DNA of 17,048 nucleotides, from the NCBI GenBank assembly GCA_937892395.1, contig CALAGJ010000112.1, forward strand, positions 1 to 17,048. Reading direction: 5' to 3'. A program made the translations under genes and the position numbers. The stretch comes from an uncultured Parafilimonas sp. GTDB lineage: Bacteria > Bacteroidota > Bacteroidia > Chitinophagales > Chitinophagaceae. Shown piece after piece: positions 7,448 through 16,022 of this stretch (positions within the stretch are counted from its first letter, which is position 1; the number at the start of each line of letters is the position of its first letter). The notes beneath the pieces are model-generated. The model was not told the DNA's origin, ran no database searches, and saw nothing but the letters and a program-made list of their open reading frames with translations.

Positions 7448-8137
7448 CTAATCTGGCAAAAGATTTTTTAAAAAATTTACCCAAACACTATAACCTGCTT
7501 CATTTAGGTGTACGCCGTCAGTAGTATATGCTTCCTTCATCATATCAAATGAATCGGCAAACAGCTCATGTGTGTCTAGTAAAATGTATGTACCAGTGCC
7601 CGCTTGCTTTTTAAGCAAATCATTTGTGTCCTGAATCTTTTCTTTTATTGTAGGGTTGTCAGTGGGCAATATAGTTTGTACAAACAATTTTGTATCAGGA
7701 GATTTTTTACGTATCGTCATCATTATGACGAGTATGTTGTTGGCGACATATGCTGGTGTTGAGGAATTATTGAATATATCATTGATGCCGATGAGCAGAT
7801 AAACCGCTTTAGGTTTCACATAAATTATCTCGTCAAGTCTTTGTAACACTCCTTCTGTTACATCCCCAGATATGCCTCTGTTTTTTACATTTGCCCAGCC
7901 CAGACGTTTGCCCCAATCGCCTGCCTGTTCAGTAATACTGTTTCCCAAGAAAATAATATCATTTTCTTTCAACGGATTTTTTTTAAATTCTTTTATCCTT
8001 TCTGGGTAGTGTTTTTTTGCCCATTCTGTATGATAAGTTATAATCAGTGAATCCTTTGGATACAAGCTGTCGGGAAGCGATTGCGCCGTTGCACAAAAGG
8101 AACTCAAGAGTGTTAAACAGAAAAAAAATAATTTCAT
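7448..8137 (-). CDS. Exported SGNH/GDSL-family hydrolase (probable carbohydrate esterase)
   Basis: 229 residues. A signal peptide of about 19 residues (MKLFFFCLTLLSSFCATAQ) suggests export to the periplasm. The four SGNH blocks are present: block I FLGNSITE with nucleophile S67, block II Gly in NRGISGD (88-91), block III N119 in GIND, and block V D207/H210 in TTDGVHLN. The catalytic Ser-Asp-His set is therefore complete. The family contains lipases, acyl-esterases and many acetyl-xylan or pectin acetylesterases in Bacteroidota. It lies 99 bases downstream of the galactose symporter on the same strand, so removal of acetyl groups from a galactan- or pectin-derived glycan is a reasonable guess. 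Its base composition is more AT-rich than the gal genes, and it could be a separate unit. Confidence 0.85.
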   Translation of the reverse strand: MKLFFFCLTLLSSFCATAQSLPDSLYPKDSLIITYHTEWAKKHYPERIKEFKKNPLKENDIIFLGNSITEQAGDWGKRLGWANVKNRGISGDVTEGVLQRLDEIIYVKPKAVYLLIGINDIFNNSSTPAYVANNILVIMMTIRKKSPDTKLFVQTILPTDNPTIKEKIQDTNDLLKKQAGTGTYILLDTHELFADSFDMMKEAYTTDGVHLNEAGYSVWVNFLKNLLPD

Positions 8138-8236
8138 TTAGTTACAGATTTTATCCTTTAAACTAAGTTGTATTAAGCATTAACAACAATAGAGTTTAGG
8201 CAAGGTTGATGTTCCCAACTTATGCAATATCATTCC

Positions 8237-9925
8237 TTACCAAAACTTCGCATACAGCGCCACAATCAGCATCAGTATCATTGTAATCAGTACAATGGTA
8301 GATGGCTTTAATTTAAACATGCTGCTGTCAATAGCAAATGCTTTGGGATTAACTTTGGGACCAGCAAGGCTCACAATTATCATTATCAAAACAGTGAAGA
8401 AAAACGACCAACCCATATTCACCAAAAAAGGAATTTCAAACTTTCCTTCTGCCACGGGGTAAGCAGTATATAAAATGGTTTCATTGCCAAACCATGCAGG
8501 CGCATAGTTATTAAAAACAACAACGATGGCAAGCCCTGTTATCAAACCTACAATGGCTGCAGTGCCGGTGGTGCGTTTCCAAAACATGCCTAGAATAAAC
8601 ATGGCAAACACACCGGGGCTGATGAAGCCGGTATATTTTTGTATGAAAGTGAAACCGCCTTCTTTGCCTATGCCCAATAAATCTTCCCAGCAGCAACCAA
8701 TGGCTATAAGCACAGCAACAAGGATGGTGAGCCTTCCAATCCAAACCAATTTCTTTTCATCGGCTGTTTTATTAAAATACTTCTGGTAAATATCCAATGT
8801 AAAAATGGTGGAGATGCTGTTTGCCTTTCCGGCAAGAGACGCCACAATCGCTGCCGTTAGTGCAGCCACACTTAAGCCCTTCATGCCGGCAGGCAGCAAA
8901 CTTAAAATAGCTGCATACGCACCATCTTTATTGCCTGCAAATGTTTCGCTTGTAAAATATCCGTTCTTGTACAGTACGAAAGCTGCAATGCCCGGAAGCA
9001 TTACTATGATTGGCATGAAGATTTTTAAAAAGCCTGCAAACAAAATTCCATTTCTTGCTGTTTGCAGGTTTGCCCCGAGTGCCCTTTGGGTGATATACTG
9101 GTTGCAGCCCCAGTAATTCAAATTCGCAATCCATTGCCCGGCAAAATACATGGTGATGCCCGGCAAAGCCACGTATTTGGAAATATAATCCGCACTGCTG
9201 GAAGCATTTGGTTTTTCAAATATCATGTGGAAATGGTCGGGCGCCTGTGACATTAATGTTTTTAAACCATTGAATGCACTGCTGCCTTTATTCACCACCT
9301 CGTCCACTTTGTCAAGAGCAATATAAATAGCCACAAAGCCGCCAATAATAAGCACTGCCACCTGTATTACATCCGTGTAGCCAATAACCTTCATGCCTCC
9401 AAGTGTAATCAGCAATGCAAACAATGAAAGCAAAACAAGGGCAAGATGAAAATATTCCTGCCCCACTAAACCACTTATTGCTTTGGAGCCGAGATAGAGT
9501 ATAGATGTAAGGTTTACAAACACATACAGGAAGAGCCAAAATACAGCCATCGCTATTGCCACTGTTTCATTATACCTTGTTTTCAAAAACTGCGGCATAG
9601 TATATATTTTATTCTTTAAATACACTGGCATAAACCAAATGGCAATAATGATTAATGCCACTGCACCCATCCATTCATATACAGCCACTGCAATGCCACT
9701 AAAAAAACCTTCGCCGCTCATACCTATAAACTGCTCAGCAGAAATATTGGAGGCAATGAGTGATGCACCAATTGCCCACCAGGTGAGTGAGCCTTCTGCC
9801 AAAAAATAATCTTTCGTATCAGCATTGGTTGTTTTTTTACGGCGGTATATCCACAACCCATAAGCTGTAACTGCAAAGAAGTAAATTAGAAATACAATAT
9901 AGTCAGATACTTGTAATAAATGCAT
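8237..9925 (-). CDS. Sodium/galactose symporter of the SSS family (vSGLT-like)
   Basis: 562 residues with about 14 membrane segments, the normal length for the solute:sodium symporter family. It is close to Vibrio parahaemolyticus vSGLT as recalled: SASNISAEQFIGMSG-type, YEWM, NLTSILYLG, TDVIQV, NYWGCNQYITQR, LPGIAAFVLY, AAIVASLAGKANSISTIFTLDIY and QKYTGFISPGVFA all have counterparts. Galactose-contact residues of vSGLT map to Q65, E84, N268, K301 and Q429 here, with gate residue Y271, so hexose transport is well supported. vSGLT S91 is replaced by G87, and the Na+-site serine corresponds to S363. It imports galactose released by the upstream glycoside hydrolases, with GalK next in the pathway. 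The gene starts 9 bases after the stop of the galE remnant. Confidence 0.92.
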   Translation of the reverse strand: MHLLQVSDYIVFLIYFFAVTAYGLWIYRRKKTTNADTKDYFLAEGSLTWWAIGASLIASNISAEQFIGMSGEGFFSGIAVAVYEWMGAVALIIIAIWFMPVYLKNKIYTMPQFLKTRYNETVAIAMAVFWLFLYVFVNLTSILYLGSKAISGLVGQEYFHLALVLLSLFALLITLGGMKVIGYTDVIQVAVLIIGGFVAIYIALDKVDEVVNKGSSAFNGLKTLMSQAPDHFHMIFEKPNASSSADYISKYVALPGITMYFAGQWIANLNYWGCNQYITQRALGANLQTARNGILFAGFLKIFMPIIVMLPGIAAFVLYKNGYFTSETFAGNKDGAYAAILSLLPAGMKGLSVAALTAAIVASLAGKANSISTIFTLDIYQKYFNKTADEKKLVWIGRLTILVAVLIAIGCCWEDLLGIGKEGGFTFIQKYTGFISPGVFAMFILGMFWKRTTGTAAIVGLITGLAIVVVFNNYAPAWFGNETILYTAYPVAEGKFEIPFLVNMGWSFFFTVLIMIIVSLAGPKVNPKAFAIDSSMFKLKPSTIVLITMILMLIVALYAKFW

Positions 9926-9934
9926 GGTTAATTT

Positions 9935-10186
9935 TTATATATATGAATAATGCAAAAGTGTTTTTTCAGCAGCAAATACTTTTTGCAGTGTTGCCAAATT
10001 CTGTATGCCTACATTATAAAATGCAGGCCTATCTCTTGTGATGATTTCAATATTGTCTAGGATGAATAATTGAGCATTGCTTAAATCATCCACAATCACC
10101 ACCTCATACCCCACTGTAATCAATTCAACAGCAGTTTGTGAAGTGATAAAACCTATGGCCCCTTTAAATAATATTTTTTGTTCCAT
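9935..10186 (-). pseudogene. galE: Truncated, decayed UDP-glucose 4-epimerase (galE N-terminal remnant)
   Basis: 83 codons that align along their whole length with the N-terminal quarter of GalE (normally about 330-340 residues): MEQKIL, then TAVELITVGYEVVIVDDLSN, IEIITRDRPAFYNV, ATLQKVFAAEK and a final LLHYSYI at the position of the conserved VIHFAG strand. The coenzyme-binding GxxGxxG motif is damaged: G9 and G12 remain but the third glycine is T15, and the usual VTGG is FKGA. The catalytic Ser and Tyr-xxx-Lys of GalE lie in the missing part. Only 9 bases separate its stop from the symporter ATG, so the other three quarters of the gene have been deleted. It starts 4 bases after galT. Epimerase activity is impossible. 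Whether the short product has another use is unknown. Confidence 0.8.
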
Positions 10187-10190
10187 TTTT

Positions 10191-11243
10191 TTATCGTTGC
10201 TGTTTATAATGCGTTTGTGATAAATTCCTCATTGTTGTTGCGGCCGCTTCTGCTGTTATGTCCCGTTGCGGATTTGCCAGCATTTCATAACCCACCATAA
10301 ATTTTTTTACCGAAGAGCTTCTTAAAAGCGGCGGATAAAAATGCATGTGCCAGTGCCACTCTTTGTGCCCGCCATCATTCACCGGCGTTTGATGTATGCC
10401 AGCTGAATAGGGAAAAGATGTGTTAAACAGGTTGTCGTATTTGGTGGTTAAATTCTTCAGCATAGATGCAAGTGATTTATTTTCATCAGTTGTAAACTCA
10501 CCAATATGCCGCACATGCTTTTTGGATATAATCATGGTTTCATAGGGCCATACAGCCCAGAAAGGGACCAATGCTACAAAATATTCATTCTCCAAAACAA
10601 TGCGTTCTGCTTGCTGCAATTCAGTTTGCAGGTAATCTCCCAATAAGCTCCTGCCATGCTTTTCAAAATAAAATTGCTGTTGCCTTGTTTCTTTACAAAG
10701 CTCCTGTGGTATGGATGATGAAGCCCATATTTGCCCATGCGGATGTGGGTTGCTGCACCCCATCAGTTCACCTTTGTTTTCAAAAATCTGTATATACTTT
10801 ATGGAGCTGTCAGTAGAAAGCTGTTTAAATTCCTGCTGCCACAATTCAATTACATTTTGTATGGCAGATTCACTCATCTGCGGCATTTTTAAACTATGGT
10901 TGGGTGAAAAACAAATTACCCTGCAAATACCGCTTTCACTTTCAGCTTTCAGCAAATCATCCGTATCATAATTACCTTTTGGTGTATCCTGCAGCAGTGC
11001 AGAAAAATCATTGGTGAAAACATACACATTTTCGTATGCAGGGTTTTGGCTGCCGTCTGACCGTTTGTTGCCGGGGCATAAATAACATGCTGCATCATAA
11101 GCAGGTAGTTCTTCATTGTTAACCGGTTCAACCTTTCCCTGCCAGGGGCGTTTGCTACGGTGCGGTGATATCAATATCCATTCGCCTGTTAAAATATTAT
11201 AGCGTTTGTGCGGATGGTTGGTAATATTAAAAGCAGTGTTCAT
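10191..11243 (-). CDS. galT: Galactose-1-phosphate uridylyltransferase GalT
   Basis: 350 residues, full length. Exchanges galactose-1-phosphate with UDP-glucose to give UDP-galactose and glucose-1-phosphate (Leloir pathway, cytoplasm). The N-terminal HPHKRYNILTGEWILISPHR (10-29) is the family signature. The active-site SNPHPHG has H167-P168-H169, with H169 matching the uridylylated histidine (H166) of E. coli GalT. Metal-ligand equivalents C53, C56 (CYLC), H116 and H167 are kept. The C-terminal HWHMHFYPPLLRS segment is also typical. The ATG lies 9 bases after the galK stop, and a galE remnant follows 4 bases downstream, so galK-galT-galE' are clearly one transcription unit. Confidence 0.95.
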   Translation of the reverse strand: MNTAFNITNHPHKRYNILTGEWILISPHRSKRPWQGKVEPVNNEELPAYDAACYLCPGNKRSDGSQNPAYENVYVFTNDFSALLQDTPKGNYDTDDLLKAESESGICRVICFSPNHSLKMPQMSESAIQNVIELWQQEFKQLSTDSSIKYIQIFENKGELMGCSNPHPHGQIWASSSIPQELCKETRQQQFYFEKHGRSLLGDYLQTELQQAERIVLENEYFVALVPFWAVWPYETMIISKKHVRHIGEFTTDENKSLASMLKNLTTKYDNLFNTSFPYSAGIHQTPVNDGGHKEWHWHMHFYPPLLRSSSVKKFMVGYEMLANPQRDITAEAAATTMRNLSQTHYKQQR

Positions 11244-11252
11244 TATACAGAA

Positions 11253-12416
11253 TCAAAATTCAGATTTCGTTATAGTTGTTCCATCCTGCGGTGTTGTTAC
11301 ATACACTTTCAGTTCTTTTCCAAACGCAGTTTGATATTGTGCCTGAAGACGGTCAATCACTTTATCAATAACATCATTTTTAATGAGGTTGATGGTGCAG
11401 CCACCAAAGCCGCCGCCCATCATTCTGGCACCTGCCACTTCAGGATCAGTTTTCACCCAATTGACCAGTGCATCCAGTTCAGGGCAGCTTACTTCATAAT
11501 CTTCGCTTAACCCTTTATGTGTGGCAAACATTTTTTTGCCAAAACCGGCAATATCATTCCGCTGCAGCAAAATACAGCCTGACAGCAGGCGGTGATTTTC
11601 TTCCACCACATAGCGGCACCGCTTATAAATCACTTCGTCCACTTTTTCCTTCAATGTCATTTCAATCATGTGCATGTTTACATCACGAAGGCTTTTTACT
11701 GACGGATAAATTTCGTTGAGAACAGCTACACCTTCTTCGCATTGTTTGCGCCGCAGGTTGTATTCGCCGCCAGCCAGTGAATGTTTTACACCGGTGTCAA
11801 AGAGCACTATCCTGTAATCATTTAGTTCAAGCGGAAAATATTCGTATTGCAGCGAACGGCAGTCAAGCTGTATAGCCATATTTTTTTTGCCCATCACACT
11901 GGCAAACATATCCATGATGCCACACTGCACACCCACAAATTCATTCTCCGCTTTTTGTGCAAGTTTTACAAGACTGAGTTTATCAATATTCAATTCAAAC
12001 AATTCATTTAACGCAGCAATGCAGGCGCATTCAATAGCGGCAGATGATGACATGCCGGCACCAACGGGCACATCACTTTTGAGCACAGCCTCAAAACCTG
12101 AAATCTCATAGCCGTTCTTTCTTAACTGGTCAACCACACCAAGCAAGTATGCACTCCAGTGATGTTGCGGAGAAAAAAGTTCATCCAGTTGTGTTTGATG
12201 CGACTCATTTATATCAGCAGCATACAAATGAATTTCGTTGTCAGAACGCTTGATGATGCCCACATAAGCTGCTTTATCAATTGCAGCAGGCAACACAAAG
12301 CCGTTGTTGTAATCGGTGTGCTCACCAATCAGGTTTATCCTGCCAGGGGAGCGGACTATCACCGATTTATCTGTGAATATTTCGCCATACCCTGTTATTA
12401 TTTCTTGCTGTATCAT
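11253..12416 (-). CDS. galK: Galactokinase GalK
   Basis: 387 residues, full length. Phosphorylates alpha-D-galactose with ATP to galactose-1-phosphate. It is a GHMP kinase with all three family motifs: the galactokinase signature RSPGRINLIGEHTDYNNG (22-39), the ATP-binding PVGAGMSSSAA (117-127) and the C-terminal GGGFGGC (334-340). The catalytic aspartate is most likely D169 in VQCGIMDMF. Length and motif spacing are normal. It starts 22 bases after the stop of the GH2-GH53 fusion gene and is followed by galT after 9 bases. The hydrolases that release galactose and the kinase that traps it are thus expressed together. No mutarotase gene is visible between them. Confidence 0.96.
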   Translation of the reverse strand: MIQQEIITGYGEIFTDKSVIVRSPGRINLIGEHTDYNNGFVLPAAIDKAAYVGIIKRSDNEIHLYAADINESHQTQLDELFSPQHHWSAYLLGVVDQLRKNGYEISGFEAVLKSDVPVGAGMSSSAAIECACIAALNELFELNIDKLSLVKLAQKAENEFVGVQCGIMDMFASVMGKKNMAIQLDCRSLQYEYFPLELNDYRIVLFDTGVKHSLAGGEYNLRRKQCEEGVAVLNEIYPSVKSLRDVNMHMIEMTLKEKVDEVIYKRCRYVVEENHRLLSGCILLQRNDIAGFGKKMFATHKGLSEDYEVSCPELDALVNWVKTDPEVAGARMMGGGFGGCTINLIKNDVIDKVIDRLQAQYQTAFGKELKVYVTTPQDGTTITKSEF

Positions 12417-12438
12417 TGAAAAGAAATGGTTGTTTAAT

Positions 12439-15400
12439 TTATTTGCTTAAAAACTTGTTGCTTATTTCATCATATAATGGCAGCAGGCTGTTACTTTTTC
12501 CGTCATCATCAAAAAACTTTTCCCAGGTGCTAAGCGGTTCCCATATGCAGGTGCCTTTACCTTTCCCATTGGGCAATTCAAATGCAATTTTGTTTACTTC
12601 TTCTTTAAAAGCAGAGTACTCCACAATGATTACATCTTTACCATACCTGCTTACTAAAGCATTCAAATTATTTTCCAAATCACTCAATGTGCCATGCCAG
12701 CGTGGGTAATAAGATTCCCCGATTACATCAAACTGCACACCTCTTGCAATCATGTTGTCAATAAAAAAAACTGACTCATCGTTTTGACCGCCCAGCGCAA
12801 CATGCAGCATCATTTGCACTGTTGGGTCCACTGCTTTTACTGCTGCCGTGCCTGCACAAATTAATTGTGCAGTTTGGTCTATATTACTGACGCTGCCTTC
12901 GGGCCACACAATGCCATGATTGATTTCGTTTCCAATTTGAACCATGTCAGGAACAGTACCCTGTGCGTTTAGAGCTTCCATTACTTTTTTTGTATAATCA
13001 TACAAAGCCTGTTTCAATGCTGTGAATGATAAATTACGCCATGCAGAAGGTTTGTTTTGATGACCGGGGTCTGCCCAGTAATCACTGTAATGAAAATCAA
13101 GCAGCAGTTTCATGCCGGCGGTCTTCACTCTTTTTGCCATTTGCAAAGTATGCTGCAAATCACAAAATCCTTTTTTGGGAGAATAGCCACTGTCTGTTGC
13201 AGGGTCATTAAAAATGCGGAGGCGTACATAATTAAAGCCATGGTCTTTTAAAATTTCTATCGCATCTTTAGTAACCCCTTTGTCAGAAAATTTCATTCCG
13301 TTGCTTTCCAGTTCGGGCTGGAAGGAAATATCTGCACCAAGCATTTTATCAACCGTTCTTGGCTTAGCCGCTTCTCCTTTCAATTGATACTTTTCATCAA
13401 GGGTAATGGTGTTTACTTTTTCAGGCGCTACGGCAACAACATCTGTTGAGCCGCTCCATAAATTTTTAGCTGATGCTTCAATCTTTATTATACCAGCTTT
13501 ATTACCCGACTGTACAATTACCTGGCATTTACCATTGAACAAACTGCGTTGCCATACACCGTCCATGCATTTATCAGGCTCATGGCTGCTGGGGTCGCCA
13601 TTGCCAACACCAATTATTTTCCCATCTCCTTCAATGGTAAAATAAATCATATTGTCTGCATCAGGCACTTCCCTTCCTTCATTGTCAATTACTGTTACAT
13701 TCATTACCGTTGCATCCTTTCCATCTGCCAGCATGGTGGTTTTGTAAGGCGTAAGTACAACACTTGATGGCACACCTGTTGTCTCGACTTTTGTAGAAAG
13801 TTTTTTCCCATTCTTATAAGCAACCGCTTCCAGTTTGCCCGGTTCAAATTCAACTTTCCATTGCAGGTGGCCATAACGAGGCATGTCTTTTTTGCCCAAG
13901 CTTTTTCCGTTTAAAAACAGCTCCACATTATCTGCATTGCTGTTTACCCACACATCAATTTGTTTTTTAGGTTGGCCCCATTCGTTTCCGTGATTCCAGT
14001 GCGGAGAAATATGCAACACATCTTTATCCGTCCACCAGCTTTGATAATAGTAGTAAATATTTTTAGGAAAACCGCACATATCGAGAATGCCGAAGTGAGA
14101 ATTAATATTGGGCCAGGTGTACGGCGTGGGCTCTCCACGGTAATCAAAACCTGTCCACACAAAACCGCCTATCCAAAAATCGTTTGGTGCTGCCAACTTC
14201 CACCAGTCTTCAGCCTTGCTTGCCCACCAAGGTGCAAATACATCCTGATCCTGCAAATAACCTTTTATAGAATCTCTTTTCAACTCGCCTCTTGTAGTAA
14301 CGGTGCTACCCATTTCAGTGCCGAGTATGGGCTGATTGGGATGTTCTTTGTGATAATCTTCCACAGCAAAATGCCTGTAGTTAAAACTTCTTACCGGAAT
14401 CACTTCGTTCACTCCTTCAAAAACATTTGGCAGGTCTGCTGCATAAGTACAGGTTCTTGTGGGGTCAAGCTGTTTTTGTTTGGTTATAAAAGTTTGAGCA
14501 ATGCGTTTGCCATAACTGTTAGTTTGAATAAATCCTTCTTCATTGCCGATGCTCCATAAAAAAACACAGGTGCGGCTGCGGTCTCGTTTCAGCAGCCATT
14601 CAAATTGGTTCATGTATTCTTTACTGCTGTTTAACAAACGTTGCTCATCAAGAACAAGCATGCCAAGACTGTCGCAGGCATCCAGCAACTCCGGTGTGGG
14701 CGGATTATGACTGGTGCGGTACGCATTCACACCCATATTTTTCAGTAGACCCACCCGATAGTATTGCAAATATTCAGGCATTGCAGTGCCAACACCTGCA
14801 TGGTCCTGATGATTATTGGTACCATAAATTTTTATGTGTTTCCCATTCAGAAATACACCATTGGATTTTATTTCTATAGTACGAAAACCAAACCGCATTG
14901 TTTTACTGTCAATAATTTTTCCATTACTTTTTATTTCTACTACTACACGATAGAGATATGGATTTTCTAACGACCATAGAATTGGATTTGTAACCTCAAT
15001 GTTTTGCTTAATTGTTTTTTCTTCATTTGTACTTAATGAAAATATATTCTCTTTTGCAGAAGCAATCTTAACACCTCTTCTGTCTGTTAAGTATGTACTG
15101 ATGTTGAATCCTGTAGGCGCATTGTACTCATTTACTGCAGTTGTTTCAACAGTAAGTGTTGCTTTGTTACCCTTGATGTTTGAATAAGCAAACACGCCAT
15201 CTTCTGTAACATGTGCATTGGGATATTGATTGAGCCATACATGCCTGTAGATACCTGCACCTTCGTAAAACCAGCCTTCATACTGTGTGGCATCAACCCG
15301 TACAGCAATTACATTATCTTTTTCATAGTTGATAAAATCAGTTATATCATAACTCACACCTGTGTATCCGCTTTTATGATTGCCTAGATAAAATCCGTTC

Positions 15401-15852
15401 ACCCAAAAATTGGCATCCCTAAAAACACCAGCAAACTGCAACTGAAACCTTTGCCCTGAATCTGTTTTGGAAACACTAAAATGTTTTCTGTACCAGCCAA
15501 TACTTGTAGCAGGAAACAAGCCGCCTATAGGTTTGTAGCCATGTGATTCCACATCAGCATTATCAACATTTACAAAGGGTAATTCCACCGCCCAATCATG
15601 TGGCAGGTTGAGAGTGCGCCAGGTGCTGTCTTTAAAGCGAGGGTCAGCTGCGGTGCCTGACGCATTGCCGGATTTTGAAAAAATAGTTTTGATGCTGTAG
15701 TTAAAATCTTTTTCAGGATTGGCAGCATGCCCAAATGTGAATTTCCAACTATTATCTAAATCTGTTTGTCTGCGCTGTGCTGTAACAGATATTGTAAATA
15801 GAAAAAAAATGAAGAAAAATAATTTGTGCTGTAACAAGTGTGTATTAATCAC
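12439..15852 (-). CDS. Two-headed glycoside hydrolase: GH2 beta-galactosidase fused to GH53 endo-beta-1,4-galactanase
   Basis: 1137 residues. The GTG at 15852 is the best start: an in-frame stop lies 8 codons upstream and the signal peptide begins here (hydrophobic 11-20, cleavage near VTA-Q26). GH2 part: sugar-binding domain (about 40-215), Ig-like domain (216-325), TIM barrel (about 330-620) with YRTSHNPPTPELLDACDSLGM, acid/base E438 in WSIGNEE and nucleophile E513 in ILGTEMGS. DUF4982-like (about 630-690) and bacterial Ig-like (about 697-805) domains follow, as in Bacteroides GalB-type enzymes. A linker leads to a complete GH53 barrel (837-1137): GADISF, YVRLRIF, LLLDFHYSDYWADPGHQ, acid/base E976 in QIGNEINHG, nucleophile E1078 in IIVEYS. 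All four catalytic glutamates are intact and the frame is continuous. Predicted role: periplasmic trimming of galacto-oligosaccharides to galactose. The stop lies 22 bases before galK. Confidence 0.9.
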   Translation of the reverse strand: MINTHLLQHKLFFFIFFLFTISVTAQRRQTDLDNSWKFTFGHAANPEKDFNYSIKTIFSKSGNASGTAADPRFKDSTWRTLNLPHDWAVELPFVNVDNADVESHGYKPIGGLFPATSIGWYRKHFSVSKTDSGQRFQLQFAGVFRDANFWVNGFYLGNHKSGYTGVSYDITDFINYEKDNVIAVRVDATQYEGWFYEGAGIYRHVWLNQYPNAHVTEDGVFAYSNIKGNKATLTVETTAVNEYNAPTGFNISTYLTDRRGVKIASAKENIFSLSTNEEKTIKQNIEVTNPILWSLENPYLYRVVVEIKSNGKIIDSKTMRFGFRTIEIKSNGVFLNGKHIKIYGTNNHQDHAGVGTAMPEYLQYYRVGLLKNMGVNAYRTSHNPPTPELLDACDSLGMLVLDEQRLLNSSKEYMNQFEWLLKRDRSRTCVFLWSIGNEEGFIQTNSYGKRIAQTFITKQKQLDPTRTCTYAADLPNVFEGVNEVIPVRSFNYRHFAVEDYHKEHPNQPILGTEMGSTVTTRGELKRDSIKGYLQDQDVFAPWWASKAEDWWKLAAPNDFWIGGFVWTGFDYRGEPTPYTWPNINSHFGILDMCGFPKNIYYYYQSWWTDKDVLHISPHWNHGNEWGQPKKQIDVWVNSNADNVELFLNGKSLGKKDMPRYGHLQWKVEFEPGKLEAVAYKNGKKLSTKVETTGVPSSVVLTPYKTTMLADGKDATVMNVTVIDNEGREVPDADNMIYFTIEGDGKIIGVGNGDPSSHEPDKCMDGVWQRSLFNGKCQVIVQSGNKAGIIKIEASAKNLWSGSTDVVAVAPEKVNTITLDEKYQLKGEAAKPRTVDKMLGADISFQPELESNGMKFSDKGVTKDAIEILKDHGFNYVRLRIFNDPATDSGYSPKKGFCDLQHTLQMAKRVKTAGMKLLLDFHYSDYWADPGHQNKPSAWRNLSFTALKQALYDYTKKVMEALNAQGTVPDMVQIGNEINHGIVWPEGSVSNIDQTAQLICAGTAAVKAVDPTVQMMLHVALGGQNDESVFFIDNMIARGVQFDVIGESYYPRWHGTLSDLENNLNALVSRYGKDVIIVEYSAFKEEVNKIAFELPNGKGKGTCIWEPLSTWEKFFDDDGKSNSLLPLYDEISNKFLSK

Positions 15853-16022
15853 TAAACAAGTTTTAATGTTCTTTTATGAGGCTTCAGGTTTGGTTAAGAT
15901 TGAAACTTACTCATAGAAATGTTTCATACAATGCAATTTTACCGATACACATTGCCTGTAAAACTAATTTTTTTATGTACCACCTATTGATGCAGCTACA
16001 CCTGAGAGGTGAAATAAAAATG
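15853..16022. other. Intergenic region between the two galactanase genes
   Basis: 170 bases between the stop of the GH53 lipoprotein and the GTG of the fusion gene, with no gene. A small perfect hairpin, CACCT (15999-16003) and AGGTG (16007-16011) around GAG, lies just after the upstream stop. Without a T-tract on the minus strand it is not a convincing terminator. The gap is large enough to hold a promoter or an RNA processing site, but no clear TAnnTTTG was seen. Confidence 0.4.

Noticed and set aside
13960..14559. 199-residue open frame on the plus strand opposite the GH2 domain
   Set aside because: It lies entirely antisense to the strongly conserved GH2 barrel. Its translation has the skewed composition of an opposite-strand shadow and no recognisable motif.
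12439..15852. The fusion as two genes joined by a missed stop or frameshift
   Set aside because: The frame is continuous through the Ig-like domain and linker (about residues 697-836). No start with a signal peptide is visible before the GH53 part, and both catalytic domains are intact.
15999..16011. CACCT-GAG-AGGTG hairpin as a terminator between the galactanase genes
   Set aside because: The stem is only 5 bp and there is no T-tract following it on the minus strand.
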